64,000 nt of DNA from Apostichopus japonicus (taxonomy: Eukaryota; Echinodermata; Holothuroidea; Aspidochirotida; Stichopodidae), in contig NC_092573.1 of assembly GCF_037975245.1 (NCBI RefSeq), positions 4,217,501 to 4,281,500 of the forward strand. The letters run 5' to 3'. This document shows positions 1-11,500 of this stretch, one piece after another. A model generated the notes under the pieces. That model ran no database searches. It was given only the letters and a program-made list of their open reading frames with translations, and was not told the origin of the DNA. Each line of letters starts with the position of its first letter. Positions within the stretch are counted from its first letter, which is position 1. A program made the position numbers and the translations under genes.

Positions 1-610
1 TAATTACCATGGCAACTCACAACGTTTTATAAAATGACGGACAGGCTTAAATAAACAAAGAATTACAGTAAATTCATTTTTACTTCTTCACACCACAATA
101 GGTAAAGATGAATTGGAAGCAAAGAAACTACTCTTATCTAAAAAACAAAGTAATTTTCACAATATTACATTTGAGATATTTATTTATTTATTTTTCAATG
201 CATTGTTCACTTTATTTCTGATATTTTAACTAAAATTAATTATAACTGCACTTCAATATCAGAAAGATAATAGCAATGTCCGTGTCTTGTCCTTATACAT
301 TGAATGTATGCTGTAAACGGGACCAGTAACTGGGCAACACTAGACTTTTGAACTATGAAGCTATAATGTCATGTTTTTAAGATATTAATCACCAAGTTTT
401 GACTCACCTACAACAGATTTACTGCTTCTGAGCTCAAAGATAACTAACGGGTACACCTACCTCCAGAGCATTAATCATTAATTTTTGTTGATATACTATT
501 ATTGTTATCATCAAACATCACAGTGATAAATGTCACAGGCAAAGATCACCAGAGCAATGTATTTGTTGAAATTAAACACACAAAAAACAGAAGACAAAAG
601 ACACTGAAAG
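1..610. other. AT-rich non-coding stretch
   Basis: No frame with coding character was seen. A good minus-strand donor (gtgagt, read from plus positions 402-407) exists, but no convincing exon lies upstream of it. If the RCC1-repeat gene continues past 1434, this is either its intron or its 3' part. Confidence 0.4.
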
Positions 611-860
611 GAATGGGAGAGGGGAGAGGAGGAGGTGTCTGCAAGAGACAATTAATGGTATTGTAGGAAGGGGAGGGAACTTTGGGAGGGGAGGGGCCAT
701 AGGAGAGGGAGCAAAAATTGTGGAGAGGGGGAAGAAGATTGTAAGAAGGGAATGAGGGACATTAGGGAGTGGAGAAGAGACTGTGGGGGAGTGGAAGGTG
801 CTGTGGGATGGGAGGATGGAGCTGTGGGAGGGGAGGGGGAATTTTGTGGTGGGAATGTGG
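611..860 (+). repeat. G-rich purine tract
   Basis: The plus strand is an imperfect succession of GGGGA, GGGAG and GGAAGG motifs. The long open frame on the opposite strand (572-964) is only proline/serine/leucine-rich low complexity and is not a gene. Runs of three to five G at short spacing could form G-quadruplexes, which is inference. Confidence 0.8.
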
Positions 861-1433
861 AACTGTGGTAAGAACTTCATATCTGCAAAATTTTTATCAA
901 TGGGGACTGTGTCACACAAGACTTTGTTGTGGAAGAAGGGGATAAGTTGGACAGGGGAAAACAAAATGTCCCTTTAAGAACTTTCAAAACGGATGCCTCT
1001 TTACAACTTACAACACTAACATTACGGGAGAAAGAAAAAATTAAAAATGACACCATCTAAAGCCTGCTTCCCATAAGCAGACAAAGAAGGAGAACAAAGT
1101 AGTACCTGCGAAGGTAAGAGGCATTCTGGGATATGGTTTACCTCCTTCCCTCGTTGTGGAGAACTAAGACCGATCCAGGTTTTTAATGTGTGTTTTCACA
1201 GCCTACAAACCCACCTCAGTACTCAATACCAATCTCCATTCACAATACAAACTGTTCATCTAACTTCCTGGACTGTATCTACCGAAAGATGTCGTCTTCG
1301 ACCGACGCAGAGAATAACAATAACACTATTAACACTGTATAAACTGAAAGAGTACAGGTAAACCTACTACACTGAACATAGGACTTGGTTACTCTGAGTA
1401 GGCAGTGTGCAGGCAACAATAATACATGATTGC

Positions 1434-1550
1434 CTTGTGTGATGATGACTGCTTGATGAATTCCAGCAACGCCCATAATAGTATCCTTGCCAGCAACAAT
1501 GTCAATTGACGGTGGTTGTCCCTGTCTGAGCAATGGACTTCCAGATCCAC
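1434..1550 (-). CDS. RCC1-repeat protein, third exon seen (partial repeat)
   Basis: This is a candidate internal exon of the minus-strand RCC1-repeat gene. The acceptor is aactcag (cag read from plus 1551-1553) and the exon enters in phase 1, which matches the phase left by the exon at 2791-2949. It encodes about 38 residues. The end of the exon reads IDIVAGKDTIMGVAGIHQ followed by AVIITQ, which fits the closing strand of an RCC1 blade (the family pattern is roughly V-x-x-[IV]-A-C-G-x-x-H-[ST]-hydrophobic-T), although the usual Cys is missing and the repeat is shorter than 50 residues. The exon would end at AAG followed by gcaatc, a GC-type donor, leaving phase 1 exactly at the repeat position where the exon at 8424-8585 ends. 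Without that donor, the open frame runs on to 1279. The phase and position agreement are seen; the RCC1 assignment of this exon is less sure than for the other two. Confidence 0.45.
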
Positions 1551-2790
1551 CTGAGTTAATCTTTCGAGTCGGTCGTGTTAGTTTATTGAAAGGGTTGAAA
1601 TAATTATTTGAAAGGTATGAAGCCATTACAGTAGTCAATTCAAGATACATGCCAGAAACAAATGAAAAGTTCTTAATATTTTATGTTTTAATTCAGTATC
1701 AGAGTTCTCTGTAAGAACTTCATCCTGAAAGATTTGTCATTCAAATCTTTCGTCCTCGGAAAACTGTGAGCAGACAATTTTGTGGTAACCAGAGATACAA
1801 GTGGATGGCTGTTACTTTATGTTTTCTCTGAATTAGATCTTCTCACCCAGTTCATTAACCCGACCAAACACCACAGCTGTAGTTAGAAAACATCATGAGA
1901 ACGTTTCAGCTTGTCTCCCAACCTCACTTCATAAATGTTACTCTTGCAACTTTACTAGCACCACATACCTAACCTTCGGAGATCATTAATAATTCAAAAT
2001 CCATTTCCAAATTATTCCTTTAAGATACCCTCAGCGAATTTTGAGGGGTAATCTTCCAATTGTAAAGTTTGGGAAATGATCAACGTGAGAATCCATAAAT
2101 AAATGTCGTACTTAAGAGAAACTAGAAATATCAGATTTGATCTTCAATCCACTCGATAGTAATAGATGAAAAGAGGGTAAGTATCCACTTCTCCAGAAAA
2201 CAAGGAAACCTGCAAGCATTCTGATGCCGTCTTATGAGTTCAAGGATTCATGAACGGGAATTTCTAAAACAATATCTTCCATGTTTGTTGAGCACATTTT
2301 GTAAATTCCCCGAGGGTAGCGGTATTAAATTCTACCTCTTCATCAGTAAACCAGACATGTTAATGATGAAACATAAACCATCCAACAAGTAGTAACGAAA
2401 AATGAAAGAAGGAGGAAAAATAAGAAAGAAATAAAAGATGATATAAATAAAATAGGAAAATGATTAAAAAAAATGTTGATATGATAAAAACAAAGGGGTC
2501 TGTGCAGAAAGTTGACAACTTAGCCCCTTGATAGTTGAGTTGGAAGACATGAGAAAGAAGAGACAGAAGAAGAAATGAAGGAGAAGATGAAGAAGAAGAA
2601 GAAGAATTTGAAAAGGAAAATATCTATCAAAGATTCAGACAACATCATTGAGATGATAAGAAGAAGGAGCTTAGATCCATCTAATGATGGGCAAGACATG
2701 AAAAAGAAAAAAACATTGCTGTAGGGAGAAAATTAAGTTTTGAAGAAGAAGATAAAAAATACTCTTGATAACTTGTGTCAACAAACTTAC
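1551..2790 (-). other. Intron between RCC1-repeat exons
   Basis: This is AT-rich sequence with an A/GAA-rich stretch at about 2395-2720. Nothing else is recognised. The minus-strand open frame at 2671-2865 is a shadow of the neighbouring exon. Confidence 0.45.
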
Positions 2791-2949
2791 GTGGATAACC
2801 AGTGACAGCAGCAGCATGCCAGGCACCACAAGCCAGTTTGCTGACAGGGTGGTGACATTCAACAAGTGAGGGATGGAAATGTGAAAGACTCTCCTTGGAA
2901 TCTGGGATTACATGGCTGTTCTTTCCCCACAGATACAGCTGTCCACTGA
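2791..2949 (-). CDS. RCC1-repeat protein, second exon seen
   Basis: This exon encodes one RCC1 (regulator of chromosome condensation 1) repeat, about 52 residues, read on the minus strand. It opens after a ttttacag acceptor with the residues VSGQLYLWGKNS, where the first codon is completed by the G left from the exon at 8424-8585. It closes with VSKLACGAWHAAAVTG, the typical ACG-x-x-H-x-x-x-VT end of a blade. RCC1 repeats fold into a seven-bladed propeller that serves as a nucleotide-exchange factor for small GTPases or as a protein-binding platform; which role applies here cannot be told. The donor gtaagt (plus 2785-2790) is strong. A weaker donor (gttatc) 9 bases earlier keeps the same phase. 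No paralogue (HERC, RPGR, SERGEF, NEK9, RCBTB and others) can be chosen from these repeats. Confidence 0.8.
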
Positions 2950-3030
2950 CTGTAAAAGAGAAGCATATTTCAAAAATTATTTAAAAAAAAATAGATTAAG
3001 CTGAACATTGGAATCAATTGTATGATATTA

Positions 3031-3170
3031 AATATATATATCTATATCTATATAAAGATATCTATCTATCTATCTATATCTATATATATATATATATATA
3101 TAAAGATATAGATATATATATATATATATATATATAAAGATATAGATATATATATCTATATATATATATA

Positions 3171-3214
<44 letters not shown>
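3031..3214. repeat. TA/TATC microsatellite
   Basis: This is about 180 bases of (TA)n mixed with TATC and TATAAAGATA variants, ending in a pure TA run before TATCTTGC. Confidence 0.97.
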
Positions 3215-3215
<1 letters not shown>

Positions 3216-3282
3216 TGCTTTTTTTTTATTTGGACACCTTTATGCTCAACATTATCTGTCTAAGATTTTGGTGGACTGGGAA

Positions 3283-3358
3283 AGAGGTGGGGATTGGGAG
3301 GAGGGAGGGATGGGATGGGGACGGGGAAGGGAAGGGGTGGGTATGGAGGAAAGGTCGA
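3283..3358 (+). repeat. G-rich low-complexity tract
   Basis: This is an irregular run of GGGA, GGGG and GGTGG motifs on the plus strand with no coding frame. Confidence 0.75.
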
Positions 3359-5097
3359 GGTTAGCTTTAACAACCTAACACACCAAGTACTACTGAGGGC
3401 TAACCAGCTTCACTGTTATCTGTGGCTTTGAATATTGGATATAGGATTTTTTTCCCCGCTACTTGCAGTTGGTGACAGTTAGTGGATGAGCGTTGGTTTA
3501 CGAGATGTTTATGACAGTCTTCAGAGTTTGACCTGATTGTGTCAGAAAACAGTCATGTGACTTCTAACAGAAGTGTCTCGAAAAACTCACATCATAAATT
3601 TTGTCAAAACTCTTATAGCGTACTTGTTCCAGTTTTTCACAGTTTGGGGGAAACAAATTTCAATTTTCAATTGTGTTAAATATTCTTGGAATGACAACAG
3701 ACGATAAATTTGTATCTATTCTCTGGTACATATTTTTTGTAAACGTGTAGAAGCTAGCCGAATTATGAAGGACACTGGATGTGATGTATAATCATTGTTT
3801 CTGTGAGACGGCCAATCATAGGCTGTTCAAGAAATTGAGGGATAGCAGCTACTTAACAAAAACTGCCAGATCAAAATCACAATAAAAAAATAAAAAAGAC
3901 TGGCAGAAAACCAAAAGAGCACTTCTTACAGTGAGCTTGATTCGGCCTGATTATAAAAAAAATAATTTAAAGGTAGCAGCCTCAAGATATTTTCTGTTAT
4001 TTAACCAAAGATCTGTCATGTTTTGCAAAATTATATGAATTGGTTAAAAAAGTCTAAACTGTCATCCACACTTAACCTCACTTTGACAGAAAATTCTTTG
4101 GACAATAAATGTCTTCTCAAACTTGCAATAAAATATGTATTCTGTATTTTATGAAATTGTTTGGTTCGGTTTCCAAAAGAAGCCAATAAATATCTGTGTA
4201 GTCATATTTACACACCAACCTAATACATCTCTCCCCTTGTGTTAAAAATGTATTTATGCAGCAGCTGAACACTCCCCAAGTTGAAGCAACAATACAGCCT
4301 TCTTGTGTGCACATGTGAACAGGATTCCAATTTTATGGAAATCGTATTTGCTAAGTTTCATTGATTACTGACCTAAGAAAGAATTGAAAGGATGAAAAAA
4401 AAAAGGACAAAATTACCGAAAAACAATACAAAAACTGAGATTTCATCAAAAATGCATGATGATGTATAGTGCTCATCAATTTTGATACCATTGACATTTT
4501 AAATACTGGTAACATTGGTGGAGAAATGACTGGCCTGACAATCTCAAGTGACAGCCAAAGATGCTATTACCAGTCATTACATGTAAGTGGTAGGACCTCT
4601 TTTATCCTCAAGAAATCTAAGCTCAAACTTCCTGTTATTCTCCAGAAAGCCTCTATTTCTGCTTGACAATTTTGACAATGAAGATGGAATAGTAAATTTT
4701 CTCCTTTTTTTTTTCTTTTTTGTTGCTTTCTCATCAAAAACATGAGAAGATATCAAAAGGAAACATGGAAAAATGGCAAACAAAATTAATAATTATTGTA
4801 ACATGAAGTATCTAGAATTTGCAAAATTTTTTTGCAAGTGCAGATTTGACGAGATGCCACATGTGTATGTATAAGAATAGTCCCTAGGTTAATACATGAC
4901 AGTGAAATATATATGAAGCTTTAACAAGTGAAAGGTTTTATCTGTTAGGAAGAAAATTGAAGGAAACCAGGAAACTTGAAACAGTGCTGTTAAAGCAGAA
5001 TGCACTTATGTTATTACAGTTTTGATTATTAATGTACTAAAATTTATTCCAGTACTGGATATTATTAGAATGTATACCTTTGTTCAAATGTCAGAGA

Positions 5098-6264
5098 TTT
5101 AATTTAAGGAACAAAGATGATAATGTTGATATAGATCTGGGGTTCTGCTGGAGGAGGGGAAGAAGAAGGAAGGGAATGGGGGGGGGGGGAAGGAGTTGCT
5201 GTCATTAAAATTCTTTATCACCTTAAGCTATTACCTATATCTGTAAAGTAATGTAATGTAAATACATTCTTATCAAACACATTATGGATGTAGAACATCT
5301 CAATGCATCTTTCAAGCATAAAATAACAAAAAAACAATATAGCAAACGACATTAAATATCCAAAAACACCAGTAAACTTTCAGCAAATATAGAGAGCAAA
5401 TTAGGTAAATATAAGATATAGGAATTATGACAAGTTAATAAAGACAGTATAAAATTCCAATTACAGAAAGTTATTGATGAAAATATTCTCTGAAGAGGTG
5501 AGTCTTAAGTTCAGATTTACAACAATTAAATTTATCAATCCAGAGAAGTTGGCATGGCAGACTGTTCTATTATAAGCCCGGGCACAAACCGAGAAAGCTT
5601 TTTGACCATAGAAACTAAAGCAGAGGTTGTGTCAGATATATTTTCCCGTTCGCCGTTTTGCGCAAGCTACATCTTGCAACATCACGGCTCAACAGCTCCT
5701 CTAAATAAACCAGGGTCATGCCATGGAGAATATTATGTGTAATATTTACATAAAATTGTGAACTCTGTTTGCTTCTTGAATAGGAAGCCAATGCAGTTTG
5801 TGTAGCATGGATGTTAGGTGATCGCATTTCTCTGTTCTAGTGACCAGGCTTGCAGCAGAATTTTGAATAAAAAGCTGTAATTTCATAGTTTCCTGCGCAG
5901 GTAATCCAAAAAGTAAACTGTTCCAATAATCTAGCCAAGAAAAAGGGGGGGAGGGGGGAGGTGGGAGTTGCTGTCATTCAAAATATGTATCACCTTAACC
6001 AATTACATATATCTGTTTAACTCTCCCACCTATTCTGTAACTTTTTGAGCCTTCAGTGTCCCTTTGCTAAATTGTCAGGGCTTTTAATTTAAGGAACAAG
6101 ATAATAATGTCTATAGATTTGAGTTTCTGTCGGGGGGGGGGGGGGTGGGGGGAAGTAAAGAAGAGGGGGGAGTTGGGAGTTGCTGTCATTCAAACTCTTT
6201 ATCACCTTAACCTATTACATATACCTGTTTACACTGTCCCACCTATTCTGTTACTTTCTGAGCT
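5098..6264 (+). repeat. Three copies of a G-rich local repeat
   Basis: Three related blocks are visible at about 5098-5250, 5939-6053 and 6082-6264. Each has a G-rich core followed by GTTGCTGTCATT, TATCACCTTAA and a TTAC-ATAT segment. The first and third also share TTTAATTTAAGGAACAA upstream, and the second and third share CCCACCTATTCTG downstream. The LINE fragment at 5485-5938 lies between copies one and two. The open frame at 6107-6307 is inside the third copy and is not a gene. Confidence 0.75.
5485..5938 (-). mobile_element. CR1/L2-type non-LTR retrotransposon, 3' end of reverse transcriptase
   Basis: Read on the minus strand, the sequence encodes the C-terminal end of a CR1/L2-clade reverse transcriptase. 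In order one sees WNSLLFGLP, then IQNSAASLVTR, then HLTSMLHKLHWLPIQ, which is the very typical 'thumb' region before the stop, and further on KAFSVCARAYNRTVC and a final stretch resembling the usual FKSKLKTHLF tail. Frame changes and in-frame stops are present, so it is an inactive relic. The AT-rich sequence down to about 5250, which holds short TTACA repeats, may be the 3' untranslated tail; such terminal microsatellites are common in this clade. The 5' part of the element is missing, as expected from 5' truncation on insertion. Confidence 0.8.
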
Positions 6265-6929
6265 TAAAACTGTGTTCTGCATTCTGGGTCGATATGGACC
6301 CAAATAATCATTGAATTTAAAAAAAAATAGTACTCAGCCATCTTTAATACATCCTACAACATTCATTTAGGTATTGAAATGTAGCTAAGACCATGCGTTT
6401 GTGTAGAAAACAATAAAAAGGGGGGTTACTGTGATTTTTTTTAGTGGGTGGGGCTCAAATGTCAATCTGAAAATGACGTAATTTGGCTACAAATCGATGT
6501 TGGCATCAAAAAAATCGTGGCAGAAAATAAAAGTTGAACAGACCCCCCATTATATTTGGAATAAACCCTTACATGTTTTGAACATATTCTGAGCATTTCA
6601 GCAATATATCTATAGAGGGTTCTGAGAAAAATGCAAATGTCCTCAAAATTTCCTGTAATTTTATTTGACACCAAAATAGTCCAAATCCGTTCATTTTTGA
6701 AAAAATTATCGTTCCAGAACGCTTCATCCTAGGTACGTGATTTTTTTTTTTTTTTTTAGATATTTAGGCCACTACGACATTTCTAATTGATAGTTATGAC
6801 ATAGCGCCCTCGTATTCCTTTTTAAATTGATCGCAACCGCAGCTGTTGCGTCATACTGTGCACATACTGTACACTTGCAAATATGGCATCTACAATAGTA
6901 CAAGTGTACCACGCATTGCACGCAGCTCC

Positions 6930-7070
6930 CCCAAATTTACGGCCCAAGAGGTCCTAGAGATGTGGGACAATTGGTCCGATACCGATACCACTGATGATGA
7001 GGACCAGGACGTTCTGGTCGAACCAGTTTATCAAGCTTCGGTCCTTTTTGAGGGTCCAGAAATTGTAAGT
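6930..7070 (+). other. Acidic coding-like block, possible transposase N-terminus or first exon
   Basis: An open plus-strand frame reads KFTAQEVLEMWDNWSDTDT and then a run of acidic residues, ending at a good donor (gaaatt then gtaagt at 7071). Acidic Asp/Glu-rich N-termini with an 'E-x-L' start are common in piggyBac-derived transposases, so a relic is possible; a first exon of an unknown gene is the alternative. The surrounding 6460-6850 is CpG-poor and has no recognised terminal repeat. No ATG lies at the expected start except an internal one at the MWDNW position. Confidence 0.2.
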
Positions 7071-7530
7071 CAATAGCGTTGTTTACAACAAAGGCTAGGC
7101 TAGGCCTAACATTATGCCAACGTTAGGCTGTAATTGTAGAATGTAAACAAAGAAAAAACTTGGAATAATGACGATAACCAAGTAATATATAATTTGCATA
7201 TTTTTTTTTTATGTTTCAATTCCAAATTTTGTTCTCTATTGATCTAAATCAACTTCCTAATAGAGAAGTTGTCCCTAACCTTTATAAACCAACCCTAACA
7301 AGATAAGTGCCCCAAATCCTAATTGTGTGCCCAACCCCCCATGCAGTAAAGGGTTTTTAAACAGTGAGTTGATATTCAGTGTGAACTAGCTCAGAGAATG
7401 CAATCAATAGGCTCAAAGGTAGAGATGAGTGAGGATGGGAGATGACTGAGATCAATAATAATGCCTTAATCGCTACAAATAGCATCATGGAGCTATATTT
7501 GGTCCATAGATGGGATATTTGATTTTTAAT

Positions 7531-7785
7531 TTAAAATAGGTAATAAATTGTTACATAATAACCAAACAGCCCCCACTCACAGCATGGTGCATTGTGAGGT
7601 GGCTTACTCATTAAATCCCATCTATACACTCTTCCAGTATTATAAAGAACTTCAATATATTCAAGGCCTTTGAAGGATTTTATTGGCATTGCCATAAATC
7701 TCTGCATTCTTCCAAATATTGAGAAGGGATCATTCATTTTCATTAATAGTTTCCATTCCACGCATCCAGAGGAAAAGCTGAACAT
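7531..7785 (-). mobile_element. Possible piggyBac-like transposase remnant
   Basis: The minus-strand frame of about 84 codons contains DPFSIFGRMQRFMAMPIK and later NTGRVYRWDLMSK. This resembles the piggyBac transposase segment that carries a K/R-G-R motif, then 'x-Y-x-P-x-K-P-x-K', then a catalytic Asp near a 'T-G-Y' and a '[FW]-[ED]-x-Y-x-G-K' motif. Here the Asp position reads Asn-Thr-Gly and the block is isolated, so it would be dead. The match is from memory of the family pattern and is modest. It is in the opposite orientation to the acidic block at 6930-7070, so the two need not belong together. Confidence 0.3.
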
Positions 7786-7984
7786 TTTTAAATATTAGTT
7801 AAATCAGTCTTCATCCCTCCTCCATACCCCTTGCATCATTGGTTCCCCCTGCAGGCCCCCCCCCCCCAACTCAAAATTCCTGGCTAAGGGACATCCTCTG
7901 AGGAACAGCCACATTTAATGGAATCAGTTACCCACTACTCAACATTCAGTTTGGGGAAACCAATACAACAGGAAGGGGAGAAAC

Positions 7985-8085
7985 TGCCATTGAGTACAAT
8001 CTCATGGTGAACATGCAAACAATTGGTTGCTATGGTGAAAACTTGTTTTAAACATGCAAACACTTGGTTGCTATGGTGAAAGTAT
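7985..8085 (+). repeat. Short tandem duplication
   Basis: Two copies of a unit of about 45 bases contain AACATGCAAACA and TTGGTTGCTATGGTGAAA. No coding role is seen. Confidence 0.85.
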
Positions 8086-8423
8086 GTTCTACTGATTATC
8101 TCAGATTTAAGCATTTCTGCTTGTAAGTTGTGTTTAAAAAAACAGGTGATTCATTGACCTTGAAATTAAACCCACTGTAATAATGCTGTGGTTTAGGATG
8201 GGTCAAATAAAAACTTTGGTGGGGGGGGAGGGGAGGAGCTAAAGTGAAACATGATTTTCCAATCTAAAGAGCAATGTGTCCTTGCATAATCCTATTGTGA
8301 TTTTATCAATTTCTATATCAATTTCAAGACATATATGAGTTGCTTAGACACATGCAAAAAGTGGATCAGGGTTTAAGTGCCAATGACCAACCTTACCCCT
8401 ATGACAAGTATCAACTCATTTAC

Positions 8424-8585
8424 CTGTAACAGCTGCACTATAGGATTCTCCACAGGCAATTTGTGAAACCGGTCCCTTAAAGGCAGATTTTGGAAGACAT
8501 CTAGGCTCTGCCAGATAAGTAGAGGTCTTCCCAAAACCCAGCTGGCCGTCACTTCCTCCTCCCCAAGTGTATACGCTACCAGAAG
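8424..8585 (-). CDS. RCC1-repeat protein, first exon seen
   Basis: This is the clearest coding exon in the window. On the minus strand, after a tttcatcttgcag acceptor, it encodes SGSVYTWGGGSDGQLGFG, the hallmark start of an RCC1 blade (hydrophobic-x-x-W-G-x-[GN]-x-x-G-Q-L-G-x-G). It ends with VSQIACGESYSAAVT, the hallmark end. The 162 bases therefore hold exactly one repeat, entering in phase 1 and leaving in phase 1 at a gtaaat donor (plus 8418-8423). The leftover G joins the next exon at 2791-2949 to give VT-V-SGQLYLWG, so the two are consecutive. Upstream blades must lie in exons I could not find, which means that the start of the protein is unknown. The 100-residue frame at 8373-8675 is a shadow in another frame. 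Confidence 0.88.
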
Positions 8586-11500
8586 CTGCAAGATGAAAGT
8601 AAAAACAGATAAAAAAATAATCAAAGTGACAAAGTATTCTCCAATTCTTTCAATAATCACACATTTTTTAAACAATGCCTTTCATTAAAAATTAATCATA
8701 ACTTGTTACCACCAACTGCTCTACCACTACTGGAGTTCTCTTAGAACATTTTTCTTTTTATAAGCTTTCCATGCAATGGCGACTGCAGACATCAGTTCAG
8801 TTGTTAGAATGAACGCTTTTCGTGACATCGTGCATGCTTGAATCATTGCATGTGGCATAGTCACATAAGACTATTTACACAAATCAGTAAACTGGAACAC
8901 AGGGTCTTGTAATGTACTTAACAGACCAGAAGGTGCGCGATGTAGAGGGCAGCGGTCACACTAATTGTCTGTTTTTTATCTCTACGAAAGCTCGTTGCTA
9001 ATCACTAAGATCTTACTCAAGCATTTATAACAGTACAATGAACCTTATAATCCCCTAACCATTTAACAACTCATAGACAGTGACATTTTAGATTAACTTA
9101 ACACTAAACCCAGATTCCAAAAGTCAGCCTAATTTCTAAAATGGATCTATTATTTTCAATGCGAGACTTTCGATACTAAGATGTGATTTGTGTTTCTGTA
9201 AAAAATACCCCAAAACTTTGTAGTTTAGAGTGTATTTAATTAATAAATGAACTGCAATATGTTGTTGGCAGAGTTGGCCTTCAAAGGCAATATATGACTT
9301 TCTTTTAGTACGGAAAATAGGCATACAATATTTTTCTGAACGATTTTACCAAAGTGTCGCTAACTTTACATAATAGTTCTTATGGATGTTTTAAGAAAGA
9401 GCTTAAAAGGATAAAAAGATAAACAGAATAAAAGATAAGAGATAAAAAAAAAAAATCTGTAAAGAAAGACACAGAGACTGGTCTAAAGTCTGTTAGACCT
9501 GCGCTTTCTTCCTGTACCGGGAAGGCCACACCATCATTTAGAACCTATTGCAATTAATCATACTTTGATATTGACAAATATTCAAACACCTACAATTCAC
9601 ACCTATAAAATATATGCTTCCACTGACATTTTGTATCTATGTAAGAGGTGCAGTTGCCACACAAACAGAATGGTTATTTCTCTAGCTCAGGCAGTAAAAT
9701 CTGGTGGTATAATTTTGCAGCTAGACATCCATGATGTTGACCCCTGGGGATAGACTTTCCAAAGATCAGAGGTAAGCACAGAGGGAGACTGACATAAATG
9801 AACCTCTTATCAGACAGTTGCCTCCTTAAATAAGCAATTTGTGTCCAAAATCCTTCCTCCTTATCATAAACTTGAAAGTTAATGACAAAAAAAAAGAGGA
9901 AAATATAATAATAGATGTAAACAATTCTTGAGCCAGTAGCCATATTGTGAAAGCCTTGTGATGAAGGGCTTGAGGGAATGTAAACCTTTCTCTGTGTTCC
10001 AGTTAAAATTTAAGTTGTAGGCCATATGTATGAGCAAGGACTCATTGTAGCTTCTACCACCTGTATTTTAAACTGCCTGCAAATTTAGCCGTCGTCGTCA
10101 TCATATAAACCTGTCAAAATTATTGCATTGTTCTGATGGTTTCCAAAATCCATTCATTCTAATCTCTACATAGGTCAGTAGTCAGTGTTCAAGTTGAGAA
10201 GTTTTTAAATATTTTTTAAAATATGTTTTTGTCAATCTGATTTGAGTCATCAGACTTTCTATCCTGGCATATGTTTACTAACACTATGCCTTGTTGTTTT
10301 GTACTTGAAGAATAAATGCTTGCATTCATGATCAAAGTATAAATATTAACCATTCACACATTCGTATTTCACTTTCCAACAGACCAAGTTGCCAACCTAT
10401 AATTACCTATAATTATGAAAATGGTATTACCAACAAAAAAAAATACAAAAAAAAAAAAAAGAATACAAAAAGTGAAGGTTGAAATCCTTTACAAAGGTCT
10501 TACAGAATTTATGACCTTATTATATAAGTAAACCTAATCCAATTTACTACTGTCCCTGCTTGATAATCCGGTACGCAGGTATTTCCCTCAAAAGAGCTTG
10601 ACCAAATATCGCTTACAAATTCAATTGTAAGATCAAAGACATGTTCTATTTAGACCTACAGGTAATAAAAGTTTCCTAGTCATTATTTTATACCCATGAG
10701 CAATAATTACGGAGGTTGTAATTTACTCAACAGTTTGTCTGTTGATCTGTTATGTTTCTACGTTTACCGTTTTCTTTTCTTTCGGTCTCCCTCTGCAAAT
10801 ATGCCAAGTCAAACTTAATTTCATGGTCGGTTGGCATTGAACCAGCCAGTAAACAGAAACCACATGTGTATATAAACTATGAAATTGACTTGATGAATGG
10901 GTTTATAATATATGAAACCAAACAGCTAGTGCTGTACCTCAACAAAATATTAAGATCGTTCAGGTCACATGGTAAAAAGAGTCCAAATTTTCACAAAGGC
11001 TACAGTATAACTTATCTATGGCCAAGCCAGAACTTTTAATAGCTAAATGTATAATTAACAAAACAATGAGGCCATCAAAAGTTCAAAATACAAAACAAAA
11101 ATAGGAATTAGGTTTAACTTCAAGCATGTGGTGGCGTGGCTTGGGTGGGTTGGTGGTGGGGGTGGGGATCGGCACGGTTTGGCAAGGATATCCTAAAGCT
11201 GTGAAATCAGTTCAGTTCATTTATATGTGGTCTATATCTCAAACAGTTGGAGATGGAAAAATCACATCCCTGTGGCTGGCTGTTGCAGGGTATAAAACAA
11301 CTGTCCTTTTTTCAATACAGGGAATGACCTACTAAGTCTCCCATCCCTCTTTTCCCATTCCTACCAAAAAAATTCCACCTCCCGTAGAGGCATTTCTAAA
11401 CCACTGAAGATTACCCAACAAGCAACCAACCCCCCCCACCTTTCCCCAATGCCAGCCGCCCCCTCCACTCCAGCAATTCCAAACTTCTGTCTGATTCCCT

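Larger units (their letters stand above)
2950..8423 (-). other. Intron of the RCC1-repeat gene, carrying repeats and transposon remnants
   Basis: This interval separates two exons that join in frame, so it is most simply a 5.5 kb intron. It contains a TA microsatellite, G-rich tracts, a duplicated G-rich repeat family interrupted by a LINE fragment, and possible piggyBac remnants. These are listed separately. I see no exon of the host gene inside it. Confidence 0.6.

Noticed and set aside
408-445. Possible minus-strand exon before a gtgagt donor
   Set aside because: The only phase-compatible acceptor has almost no pyrimidine tract and the peptide is about 12 residues.
572-977. Open frames on both strands (130 and 64 codons)
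   Set aside because: They follow a G-rich purine tract and translate into low-complexity peptide with no motif.
9136-9324. Minus-strand frame resembling a reverse transcriptase fragment
   Set aside because: The likeness rests on a few residues in AT-rich sequence and did not extend to known motifs.
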